From contig JAFLCE010000038.1 in NCBI GenBank assembly GCA_017303655.1, forward strand, positions 1 to 36,826: a stretch of 36,826 bases of DNA, in the 5' to 3' direction. Positions 24,101 to 31,533 of this stretch are shown in pieces. Origin of the DNA: Anaerolineae bacterium (GTDB lineage: Bacteria > Chloroflexota > Anaerolineae > Anaerolineales > Villigracilaceae). Made by a program: the position numbers and the translations under genes. The notes under the pieces were generated by a model that made no database searches, was not told where the DNA came from, and was given only the letters and a program-made list of their open reading frames with translations. Position 1 is the first letter of the stretch. Each line of letters starts with the position of its first letter.

Positions 24101-26319
24101 AGACCGTATTGAATTGGCTCGGGTACACACAAGAAGAAATGCTGGGGCGTTCCTTTAAGGAATTCATTACCTCTGAAAGCATCGAGAGTTTCAAACAAAA
24201 CTTTCCAAACTTCAAAAAAATCGGATATGTCCATGATATTGAATTTGAGTTCATTCGCAAAGACAGTTCAACATTTCTTGCTTTGGTGAATGCTACGGCT
24301 AGTTATGACGAACACGGCAACTATCTCACAAGCCGCTCCACCGTGATCGATATCACCCAACGTAAGAAGACCGAGCTCGCCCTGCGCGAGAGCGAAGAGA
24401 CCTATCGCGCCTTGTTCGAGAGCGCCAATGATGCCATATTCATCATTTCACCAGAAAGTGGCTCCATCCTCAGTTGCAACCCGCGTTGCATCGAGGTGCT
24501 TGGCTGGCTTCCTGAAGAACTGATCGGTCAACGACCGGAAGAATTTATTGTATTTGAAGAATTAAATGATGCAGATAGTAAGATCCAAGACCTGTTGAAC
24601 GGTAAACGCATCCCGGTTTATGAACGAAAATTTATTAGCAAAGAGGGAGGTTTTATAGAGACCGAGATCAATCTCTCGTTGATCCGCGATGGGTTGGGAC
24701 AGCCCAAATATATCCAGAGTGTAGTGCGAAATATTTCGGCTCGTAAACAGGCTGAGAATGCTCTGCGCGAAAGCGAGGAGCAGAATCGCCTGCTCTTTGA
24801 AGAATCACCCGAAGCCGTGGTCTTGTTCGACGATGCCGGACGGGTAATGCGCGTGAACCATGCTTTTGAAAACGTCACCGGCGTGGTTGGCGATACTTTT
24901 ATTGGGCATCTGGTCACAGAGATTGGATTGTTGCCAAGTGATCTCATGAATGCACTGGCTATATCGGTAGAGGAAGAATTTCTTAAAGAAAGCCCATATG
25001 CATCGTTGGAATTCAAGTTAAAACATGCCAGCGGAGAAATGCGCGATATCAGTACGCGCGTCTTTGCGTTGAACGTGCATGGGAAACCACAATACCTGGC
25101 ATCCATGCACGATGTGACCACCAACAAACACGCAGAAGAGACCCTGCGCCTTGCCAATGCCGAAATGGAACGCAGCCTGCGCCTTAAGGATGAATTCCTG
25201 GCAAATATGAGCCACGAACTGCGTACACCGCTCAATGCAATTTTGGGAATATCCGAAAGCCTATTGGAACAGATCTCAGGTCCGGTCAATGAAAAACAGA
25301 ATAGATATTTACAAACCATTCTTGAAAGCGCCCAGCATTTGCTCGAGTTGATCAACGATATACTCGACCTGGCAAAGATCAATGCCGGACGTGTAGACCT
25401 TGACCTTAACAAAACAGATATTCAGATGGTCGCCAATGCCAGCCTGCGCATGATCCGTGAACTGGCTCAGAAGAAAAGTGTTGGGGTCGAATTTGAGATT
25501 GACGAGACGGTTACGCAGGCATGGGTCGATGAGCGCCGCCTCAAACAAATGTTAGTAAACCTGCTCAGCAATGCAGTGAAGTTCACACCCAAATTTGGCA
25601 AGATCGGGCTCGAGGTCCGGGCTGACCCGCAGGATGGTATCCTCACCTTTACGATTTGGGATACCGGGATTGGCATCGCAGAAAAAGATTTACGTTTACT
25701 GTTTCAACCATTTATTCAATTAGATGCTGGCTTTTCACGGAGCAGTCAAGGAACCGGGCTTGGTTTGGTTCTAGTCAGTCAGATGGCACGCCTGCACGGC
25801 GGCAGCGTTTCTGTGGAAAGCACACCTGGCAAAGGCAGCCGTTTTAGCATCTCACTCCCATGGATAGTGACTGAGGAAAATATGCCCCCAATATCATTAA
25901 TAACCAAAGAATCAACACCCCTCCCGCAAAACAATGATCGTTCCATCATCCTTTTAGTGGAAGATACAGTCGAAGTGACCATGCTGATCAACGATTATCT
26001 TGAGAGTCATGGCTATGCGGTCATGACCGCCAAAGACGGCTATGAAGCCATTGCACGCGTAAAAGAAAAGCAACCAGACTTGATCCTGATGGATGTGATG
26101 ATGCCCGAGTTGGATGGGCTGGAGACCACTCGCCGCCTACGCTCAGACCTGGATATGGCAGAAGTGCCCATTATTGCACTGACCGCCCTTGCCATGGCGG
26201 GCGATCGTGAACGCTGCCTGGAAGCAGGCATGAATGATTATCTGAGTAAACCCGTTCGGTTGAAAGAACTATTGATTACCATCGAAAAACATTTACACCA
26301 GGGAGGTCTTGATGAATAG
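21136..26319 (+). CDS. Soluble multi-PAS/GAF hybrid histidine kinase
   Basis: A 1727-residue sensor without membrane segments or signal peptide, hence cytoplasmic. By eye it holds about nine PAS or PAS-like domains (starting near 35, 157, 284, 408, 530, 815, 970, 1088 and 1212). A GAF domain is inserted at about 655-810, between the fifth and sixth PAS. Then follow HisKA with M-S-H-E-L-R-T-P-L (His near 1358), a HATPase with N-box and D-T-G-I-G-I (about 1460-1570), and a receiver (about 1600-1720) with phosphoacceptor in L-I-L-M-D-V-M-M-P and Lys in L-S-K-P. Recurrent junctions (D-I-T-E-R-K / S-E-E...) mark tandem domain duplication. The ligand is unknown. It overlaps the next kinase gene by 8 bp, so signal relay within this operon is likely. 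Confidence 0.93.
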   Translation: MTSNMTKAQLMEELRIDRQRIAELERVSVPAGGEALFSLVFQVSPSWMILTEFDTGKYVEVNEAFLNTLGYKHEEVIGKTSAELNIFVDSNQRAILFERLQRQGYLRDEFVSVHTKAGEIRYGMLTGELIQVQKQKFILIGVNDITSRKQEEDELHLVESRYRALIENAPDGIVLIGTDFKFKYASPSAEKIFGYDLNTDFELSPDVLTHPDDLPMVLGVLSDLLEHPERTPTIQYRFLHKDGDWRWIESTFSNLLALPSVEALVINFRDITERKQTEMALQASEENYRKLAETSDSAIAVLDWEGRILYANPISLRIWQEPQFVGKTIHDLFTKEIADGYLAVVRRVIDEHLTDTNELEATIKGRSMWFHATMSPLKNSDGSVDTLLFNAMDITARKRAEVLLVEAQRIGRIGYMEWNIDKEYLTCSEELYEIFGLPLSTPMTQATVATMLASGESYRLRQLDAEAFALRSDVNYEFCIYLPDGQKRHLHQHGKLTYNEAGAPIRMMAIIQDITERKETEEALRQSEERLRLSLSATNLGMYDLNVQTGEAVVNREYALMLGYDPDTFVETNQAWLERTHPDDRDRTAQVFIDYTSGILPEYRVEFRQRTHDGQWKWILSLGKVLEYDDTGKPLRMLGTHIDITEPKRNEALILAQRDLAHAVGRFKTAEEGYRVCLETVLELTGFDSGGIYLFSPDYTSLDLVYHYGLSDSFIQTVSRFSMDSRNVQRILPGVPIYFSKDDSILQIEYHRIEGLRSLGVIPILYQEQVIGCLNLASHTLSDVHEYSIQMLEALTREIGNFAVYLRAQEALRTSEENFRLIAETINEVFWMADLETQQILYVSPAFERTLKVLRKDLKPGANPFFEYIIPEDQEKIAYIKGLQKAGQPFNVEYRIQRVDELILTIWDRGYPVKGPNGKVIYVGVSQNITDRKQSEQFLIESEERYRLLSAELEERVLQRTAEVKDLYDKAPTGYYSLDAAGCYVNINQTVLNWLGYTQEEMLGRSFKEFITSESIESFKQNFPNFKKIGYVHDIEFEFIRKDSSTFLALVNATASYDEHGNYLTSRSTVIDITQRKKTELALRESEETYRALFESANDAIFIISPESGSILSCNPRCIEVLGWLPEELIGQRPEEFIVFEELNDADSKIQDLLNGKRIPVYERKFISKEGGFIETEINLSLIRDGLGQPKYIQSVVRNISARKQAENALRESEEQNRLLFEESPEAVVLFDDAGRVMRVNHAFENVTGVVGDTFIGHLVTEIGLLPSDLMNALAISVEEEFLKESPYASLEFKLKHASGEMRDISTRVFALNVHGKPQYLASMHDVTTNKHAEETLRLANAEMERSLRLKDEFLANMSHELRTPLNAILGISESLLEQISGPVNEKQNRYLQTILESAQHLLELINDILDLAKINAGRVDLDLNKTDIQMVANASLRMIRELAQKKSVGVEFEIDETVTQAWVDERRLKQMLVNLLSNAVKFTPKFGKIGLEVRADPQDGILTFTIWDTGIGIAEKDLRLLFQPFIQLDAGFSRSSQGTGLGLVLVSQMARLHGGSVSVESTPGKGSRFSISLPWIVTEENMPPISLITKESTPLPQNNDRSIILLVEDTVEVTMLINDYLESHGYAVMTAKDGYEAIARVKEKQPDLILMDVMMPELDGLETTRRLRSDLDMAEVPIIALTALAMAGDRERCLEAGMNDYLSKPVRLKELLITIEKHLHQGGLDE

Positions 26320-27382
26320 TGTGATCTTGATCGTAGACGATAATGCCGCCAGCCGCGAGGCGCTCGAGTCGATCCTGAGCGGGCAAGGCTATCAACTGCA
26401 TACGGCAGAAGATGGCGTACAGGCATTGAAACAAGCCGAGCTCCTGCACCCGGATCTGATCTTGCTGGATGTGATGATGCCCGGTATGGATGGTTTCGCC
26501 GTCTGTCGACGCCTCCGTTCCACGCCTGCACTTGCGGAAGTGCCCATTATCATTCTCACCGCCTTAGACGACCCCGACTCCCGCATGGAAGGTATCGAGT
26601 CGGGTGCAGATGATTTCCTCACCAAGCCCTTCGACCGGCAGGAACTGCGCTCTCGAGTTCGCACTATCACCCGCTTAAATCGTTATCGCAGCTTGCATGA
26701 ACAACGCGAAAGCCTGCGGATGATGAGCCAGCGTATGGTCACCAGTTTGGAAGAGGAACGCATGCGCATCTCGCGCGAATTACACGACGAACTGGGTCAG
26801 CTCATCACAGCCCAACTGCTCGATATCCGCGACCTGCAATCAGACCTTACCCTGCCACCCGAAAACCTTTTTGCCCGTCTCGAACGGGTCCATAGCCAGG
26901 CATATGAAGTCGCTGTGAAAGTCCGCCGCATGGCGCATGAACTGCGTCCGCCTGTGTTGAGTACCCTGGGGTTGAAACAAGCCCTGCTGACCCACTGCTC
27001 AAAATTTTCCAGTAGCACACACATCCCCATCAAAGTGGACATAGAAGATAAGGTCAACGAATTGCCCGATGTTTACGGTATCATTCTGTATCGGGTGCTT
27101 CAGGAGGCGTTAACGAACATTGCCAAGCACGCCTCTGCCAACCGCATCTGGGTGGAAGTAAGTTTGGAGGACCGTCACGTGAATTTAATCGTACAGGATA
27201 ATGGCATTGGCTTGCCTGCGGACAAACCAACAAGCGGGATCGGTATCACCGGAATGAAGGAACGTGTCGCCTTGGTGGGTGGCGAATTGCATGTGCGTTC
27301 CGGCAAGACGGGTGGCACCATTCTGGCTGCGACTTTGCCGTTCGAACAAAAAACCAAAGAAGAAGGGGAGACATTGTCATGA
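26312..27382 (+). CDS. Receiver-HisKA_3 histidine kinase (NarX/DegS type), soluble
   Basis: A 356-residue protein with a receiver at the N-terminus (about 1-120; D-D acid pair, L-I-L-L-D-V-M-M-P-G-M-D-G, L-T-K-P). A short linker I-T-R-L-N-R-Y-R-S-L follows, then a HisKA_3 dimerisation domain E-E-E-R-M-R-I-S-R-E-L-H-D-E-L-G-Q (His near 158) and a HATPase ending with D-N-G-I-G-L and G-I-G-I-T-G-M-K-E-R. Kinases of this type normally phosphorylate NarL/LuxR regulators, and such a regulator follows with a four-base ATGA overlap. The receiver probably lets the upstream hybrid kinase control this one. ATG 26312 is chosen over TTG 26309 because GGGAGG is then five bases away. Confidence 0.93.
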   Translation: MNSVILIVDDNAASREALESILSGQGYQLHTAEDGVQALKQAELLHPDLILLDVMMPGMDGFAVCRRLRSTPALAEVPIIILTALDDPDSRMEGIESGADDFLTKPFDRQELRSRVRTITRLNRYRSLHEQRESLRMMSQRMVTSLEEERMRISRELHDELGQLITAQLLDIRDLQSDLTLPPENLFARLERVHSQAYEVAVKVRRMAHELRPPVLSTLGLKQALLTHCSKFSSSTHIPIKVDIEDKVNELPDVYGIILYRVLQEALTNIAKHASANRIWVEVSLEDRHVNLIVQDNGIGLPADKPTSGIGITGMKERVALVGGELHVRSGKTGGTILAATLPFEQKTKEEGETLS

Positions 27383-28032
27383 TTCAAGTCTTGATCGCGG
27401 AAGATCATCAAATGGTACGGGCAGGGCTGCGGGCTTTGCTTGAAAAAGCAGGCGATATGCATGTCCTCGGTGAAGCCTCCAATGGGCAGGAAGCCATAGA
27501 AATGACCGAGCAATTAAACCCAGACGTGTTGATCATGGACATCATGATGCCGCGTTTGAACGGTATTCAGGCGGCAGAACAATTGAAAGGCCGCAAGAAT
27601 AACAATACCCGCATCCTGCTGCTCTCCATGTATTCAGATGAAAGCTTGGTATATCAGGCATTACAAAGCGGAGTGAATGGCTACCTGCTAAAAACATCCG
27701 CCAGTGATGAGCTTGTGCAAGCTGTGCGTGAAGTAGCCGCAGGCCGCAGGTTTCTTAGCGCTCCCATTTCAGAGATCGTTATGGAAAATGCCTTTAAGCC
27801 GCGTCCCACCAGTGAGTTGGACCCGCTGGCGAATTTGTCTCCTCGTGAAAAGGAGATCTTGCAATTGATCGTGGAAGAACATACCAGTGCAGAGATCGCG
27901 CAATTGCTGACCATCAGTGAGAAAACGGTCGAGAAGCATCGCGCCAATATGATGGAAAAACTGCATGTTCGCAACCTTGCCGGGTTGGTGCGGCTCGCCG
28001 TCAAATATCGGGTTGTAGATCGCGACTCGTAA
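27379..28032 (+). CDS. NarL/FixJ-family response regulator
   Basis: A 217-residue two-domain regulator. The receiver (1-120) has E-D in the acid pocket, phosphoacceptor Asp in V-L-I-M-D-I-M-M-P and Lys in L-L-K-T. The LuxR-type HTH (about 150-210) reads L-S-P-R-E-K-E-I-L-Q-L-I followed by T-I-S-E-K-T-V-E-K-H-R-A-N. Its start overlaps the stop of the HisKA_3 kinase (ATGA), making them a cognate pair. Candidate targets are the TAGGG-ATT-CCC sites before this operon and before the next gene; this is inference from position. Confidence 0.94.
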   Translation: MIQVLIAEDHQMVRAGLRALLEKAGDMHVLGEASNGQEAIEMTEQLNPDVLIMDIMMPRLNGIQAAEQLKGRKNNNTRILLLSMYSDESLVYQALQSGVNGYLLKTSASDELVQAVREVAAGRRFLSAPISEIVMENAFKPRPTSELDPLANLSPREKEILQLIVEEHTSAEIAQLLTISEKTVEKHRANMMEKLHVRNLAGLVRLAVKYRVVDRDS

Positions 28033-28041
28033 TCCGTCTGT

Positions 28042-28067
28042 GGGAATTTCTCAATAGGGGATTCCCC
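28042..28067. promoter_or_regulatory. Dyad related to the 21008-21062 sites, before the second sensory unit
   Basis: TAGGGGATTCCCC (28055-28067) is a near-perfect palindrome, and GGGAAT at 28042-28047 adds an inverted half. It lies 58 nt before the start of the receiver-HisKA kinase and resembles the sites before the multi-PAS kinase, implying common control of both units. Confidence 0.5.
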
Positions 28068-28124
28068 GTATATCCAATCGTTGTAGGCTGGGCTACCCTT
28101 GGGATCAGGAAAGGATATCAAGTT

Positions 28125-29588
28125 ATGAATCCCACTATTCTTATTGTTGAAGATGACCCCGCCGGTCAGCAGGTGATCGAGGCCATTTTAGAGAACCAGG
28201 GCTATGAGATCGAGTTTGCGGCAACCGGTAAGGAAGCCCTTAAAAAAGCGGCACAGTTAAAGCCCGACCTGATCCTGCTAGATATCATGCTGCCCGAGAT
28301 GGATGGCTTGCAAGTTCTTCAACTACTGCGCAGCCGGGCTGAAATTGCCAAGATCCCGGTCGTCATGTTGACGGCTCTGAACGACCGCGATATTCGGATT
28401 GCCTGTCTCGATGCCGGGGCAGATGACTTTTTTAACAAGCCTTTCGACCGTGCCGAATTGCGTGCGCGCATTCGCTCTATCACCAAACTCAATCAATATC
28501 GCCTGCTTTCTGAACGCAACCTGATGTTCTCCTGGATCAGCGAAAAAGCCAGTGATGGTTTCTTGTTAATGCAAACGGGAGACAAGATCAGCTATGTGAA
28601 TCCACGCGCGCGTTTTTATCTAGGGTTAGACATGGAATCCAACCAGCCGCCTGCCAATACCTTTATGGATATCCTATCTTCACAGTATCAACCACAACCC
28701 AGTGCCGCCTGGGTAAATTGGGGCACACCTGCTGCTGAGGTCGCGTCACAGCCGCGCTATCTTGTGAGACCTGAATCCAATACTTCACACGAATTCTGGC
28801 TGGAGGTTTCAGTCTTCGAGATCACAGATGGAGAACCCGGCTCACGTATCATTCGCCTGCGCGATGTCACCACAGATATTCTCAACCGGCGCAATACCCG
28901 CAGTTTTGGCGAAGCGGTCAATCACAAGGTCCGCACTCCCATCACTCATATGGTTTCCAGTCTCGACTTGTTGGTTCGGCATGCTGCACAATTTTCGCCA
29001 GAAGAGATCGCCGAGCTTTCTCAAACCGCATTGAAGGGCGCCAGGCGCATCCATGAAACCCTTGATAAGATATTGCAATATACCAACGTGCGGACAAGTA
29101 TTGACTCTGCCGAAGGCTTACAGCTTGGTACTTTTATAGAACTGGTGGAACGGGTTGCCCAGGATCTTGAATCTATTCAACTGAGCATCTCCATTCCCAA
29201 AGCCCTCGAGCAGGTTCAGGTGATCCTCTCTGCCCAATCCATGGAGATTTTGCTTTGGGAGATCTTGGAGAACTCAAAAAAATTCCATCCGCAAAAAAAT
29301 CCAAATATTAAAGTGGAGATATTGCCAGGCAGTTCACCCGAGATCCACTTTCAATTCACAGATGATGGCATTCATCTCTCACCCAAACAATTAACCACAG
29401 CAATGCTGCCGTATTATCAAGGCGAAAAAGATTTCACCGGAGAAATGCCCGGTATGGGGCTGGGACTCGCCACCGTAAACTCCATTGTTTGGGGGGCAGG
29501 TGGCGCGAGCCGAATCATGAACCGCAAAGATAGACCTGGGGTTGTCGTCCGCTTGACCGTTCCGGTGGTCAAAACGCCGCATGGTTAA
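28125..29588 (+). CDS. Receiver-PAS-like-HisKA histidine kinase, soluble
   Basis: A 487-residue protein with an N-terminal receiver (1-120; L-I-L-L-D-I-M-L-P, N-K-P-F), the same linker type as its neighbours (I-T-K-L-N-Q-Y-R-L-L), and a PAS-like segment (about 140-255). Next comes a HisKA with an unusual H-box, N-H-K-V-R-T-P-I (His near 266), and a HATPase whose N-box (L-E-N-S-K-K-F) and G2 (G-M-G-L-G-L) are normal. In the HATPase the G1 box reads D-D-G-I-H rather than D-x-G-x-G. Activity is likely but may be weakened. It is 92 bp from the preceding regulator gene and 17 bp before the HD-GYP gene. Confidence 0.9.
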   Translation: MNPTILIVEDDPAGQQVIEAILENQGYEIEFAATGKEALKKAAQLKPDLILLDIMLPEMDGLQVLQLLRSRAEIAKIPVVMLTALNDRDIRIACLDAGADDFFNKPFDRAELRARIRSITKLNQYRLLSERNLMFSWISEKASDGFLLMQTGDKISYVNPRARFYLGLDMESNQPPANTFMDILSSQYQPQPSAAWVNWGTPAAEVASQPRYLVRPESNTSHEFWLEVSVFEITDGEPGSRIIRLRDVTTDILNRRNTRSFGEAVNHKVRTPITHMVSSLDLLVRHAAQFSPEEIAELSQTALKGARRIHETLDKILQYTNVRTSIDSAEGLQLGTFIELVERVAQDLESIQLSISIPKALEQVQVILSAQSMEILLWEILENSKKFHPQKNPNIKVEILPGSSPEIHFQFTDDGIHLSPKQLTTAMLPYYQGEKDFTGEMPGMGLGLATVNSIVWGAGGASRIMNRKDRPGVVVRLTVPVVKTPHG

Positions 29589-29605
29589 GATTGTAGAGGT
29601 ACATC

Positions 29606-30607
29606 ATGGAAGATCTGAAATCCACCATACTGATCGTTGATGACGATGCCGCCGGACGCGAAGCGATCGTGTCCATTTTACAGACAGGCGCTTACGAACT
29701 GGTCGTGGCAGAGAACGGCTTTCAAGCCCTGGAACTCGCCAAATCGATTCACCCAGATATCATCCTATTGGATGTGATGATGCCCGGCATGGATGGCTTC
29801 GAAGTCTGCCGTCGTATTCGCAGTGATGCCACCATCGCCGAAGTCCCCATTCTGTTCCTAACCGCCTTGGATGACCGCCAGTCTTTGCTAAATGGATTGG
29901 ACGCAGGCGGAGACGACTTTATCTCCAAGCCGCCAGATCGGTATGAATTACGCGCCCGTGTTCTTAGCATCTCTCGTTTGAACCGCTATCGTAAATTATT
30001 AGATGAACGCAAGAATATTGAAACGGCACACCAACAACTATTACTGGCATACGACAAGACCATTGCTGGCTGGTCACATGCCATGGACCTGCGTGATAAA
30101 GAAACAGAAGGTCATTCACAACGTGTGACCGAAATGACCGTGCGCATGGCGCAAATGATCGGCATTATAGGTGATGCGCTTCTGCAAATTCGCAGGGGTG
30201 CCATGCTTCATGATATTGGGAAGTTGGGCGTGCCAGATGCGATCTTACTCAAGACCGCAGCCCTGAGCGATGAGGAATGGAAGCTCATGCGGCAACATCC
30301 GCAAATGGCATACGACATGCTCTATCCGATTGAATACCTGCGCCCGGCGGTTGATATCCCCTACTATCATCATGAGAAATGGGATGGCAGCGGCTACCCC
30401 CATGGCTTTCAAGGGGAAGAGATTCCGCTGGCGGCAAGACTATTCTCCATTGTAGATGTGTGGGATGCCATAACTTCGGATCGCCCCTACCGTTCTGCCT
30501 GGTCTTTCGACAAAGCCTTAGCCTACATTCAAGAACAATCTGGCAAACACTTCGAGCCAGATATGGTAAAGCTATTCATCAAAATGTTGAATAACTTCCT
30601 GCCCTAG
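29606..30607 (+). CDS. Receiver-HD-GYP cyclic-di-GMP phosphodiesterase
   Basis: A 333-residue response regulator. The receiver (1-120) has D-D-D, phosphoacceptor in I-I-L-L-D-V-M-M-P and S-K-P-P-D-R. After the linker S-R-L-N-R-Y-R-K-L comes an HD-GYP domain (about 150-330). Its metal and signature motifs are intact: E-G-H-S-Q-R-V near 170, H-D-I-G-K-L-G-V-P-D near 205 and H-H-E-K-W-D-G-S-G-Y-P near 255. It should degrade cyclic di-GMP when phosphorylated, so the sensory block can affect motility, attachment or filament behaviour. It is last in the block. Confidence 0.94.
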   Translation: MEDLKSTILIVDDDAAGREAIVSILQTGAYELVVAENGFQALELAKSIHPDIILLDVMMPGMDGFEVCRRIRSDATIAEVPILFLTALDDRQSLLNGLDAGGDDFISKPPDRYELRARVLSISRLNRYRKLLDERKNIETAHQQLLLAYDKTIAGWSHAMDLRDKETEGHSQRVTEMTVRMAQMIGIIGDALLQIRRGAMLHDIGKLGVPDAILLKTAALSDEEWKLMRQHPQMAYDMLYPIEYLRPAVDIPYYHHEKWDGSGYPHGFQGEEIPLAARLFSIVDVWDAITSDRPYRSAWSFDKALAYIQEQSGKHFEPDMVKLFIKMLNNFLP

Positions 30608-30619
30608 CTCAAGGAAGTT

Positions 30620-30640
30620 CCCTCTCCCAAAGGGAGAGGG
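30620..30640. repeat. Hairpin in the convergent gap after the HD-GYP gene
   Basis: CCCTCTCCC, AAA, GGGAGAGGG form a perfect 9-bp stem with a three-base loop, followed by CTAGGGTGTGGGG rather than a T-run. It sits between convergent genes and resembles dispersed REP-like palindromes found in many genomes. It may slow transcription from either side. Confidence 0.55.
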
Positions 30641-30684
30641 CTAGGGTGTGGGGAGATACGCGTTTTACTCAAATTTGCGTAAGG

Positions 30685-31527
30685 TCACTTAATTAATTCC
30701 TGCAGCTCTTTTGGCAGGGATTCTATTCCATTAAGAACCTCCCAGGTTTCTGCATGCTGCACACTGGCACGGGGTTCAAGTCTCGTTAACGGGGCGAGGC
30801 TTTCCAATTCCACGAATTCAGCGTTGCAATATAACTCGGCGTTGCTGTTATTGTCCGGGTAGGTTGCTCCGGATTTTACATCGAACGATTTTTTGAAGAG
30901 AATGCCATCCACATAATATGCCAGCCAGCCATGTGAATTGAAATAACCCAACTTGAAAGGCGGCAATGCATCCGTGTGGAAAAGGATATAGTCATCGCGC
31001 AGGCTCAGGCGCGGATCATTGAGGCGAGTGTACGGCCAGAAAGACATCTGACGGTTATGCAAAAGCCCGGCTTCGTCCACATTTCCAACGGGCATGGGCA
31101 AAATCGCTGTACCACCTAAACGGAATTGTGTGATCGTCCACGGGGCAAGTTCCACCGCCCACAAACCATCGTTGATGAGAGTGTGCGTGAGCGTTACAGT
31201 GGGGGCGTTACTGGCGAGGTTTATCTCAATGCGTTTGCGAATGCCAGTGCCTGGCTCGGTCTGTGCTTCGAGGATGACCCCATTCGATAGCTCAGTGATT
31301 TTTACTTCAGTATCTGGGATATAGGTGCGCGGCATGGCTTCAGGCGCATGCCACAAACGATGCCCGCCAAGAAAATAAAAATCACCATAAGGCGTGGGGA
31401 CTGGCGCTTGATGACTCAAGTCTACTAATAGATTCGTTTTGCCTTTTGGCGTTAGACCTGAGATGCGTAACGAGTCTGTCAGATATTCGATTTCGAGAAA
31501 GTTATTTTTGAGAGTGCGTTTGTTCAT
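30685..31527 (-). CDS. Mutarotase-like beta-sandwich protein (DUF4380-like), function unknown
   Basis: A 280-residue soluble protein. It is rich in beta-strands and aromatic residues, with the layout of galactose-mutarotase-like/DUF4380 proteins: a G-D-F-Y-F-L-G-G-H-R-L-W-H-A-P-E motif near residue 50-65, and a paired W-A-V-E-L-A-P-W-T-I-T-Q segment near 125. I cannot assign specific catalytic residues. It is the last gene of the arabinose unit, six bases after the aldo/keto reductase stop, so a role in presenting a sugar anomer is plausible but inferred. No signal peptide. Confidence 0.7.
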   Translation of the reverse strand: MNKRTLKNNFLEIEYLTDSLRISGLTPKGKTNLLVDLSHQAPVPTPYGDFYFLGGHRLWHAPEAMPRTYIPDTEVKITELSNGVILEAQTEPGTGIRKRIEINLASNAPTVTLTHTLINDGLWAVELAPWTITQFRLGGTAILPMPVGNVDEAGLLHNRQMSFWPYTRLNDPRLSLRDDYILFHTDALPPFKLGYFNSHGWLAYYVDGILFKKSFDVKSGATYPDNNSNAELYCNAEFVELESLAPLTRLEPRASVQHAETWEVLNGIESLPKELQELIK

Positions 31528-31533
31528 GGATGC

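Noticed and set aside
30620-30640. Hairpin after the HD-GYP gene considered as an intrinsic terminator
   Set aside because: No T-tract follows on either strand; more like a dispersed REP-type palindrome.
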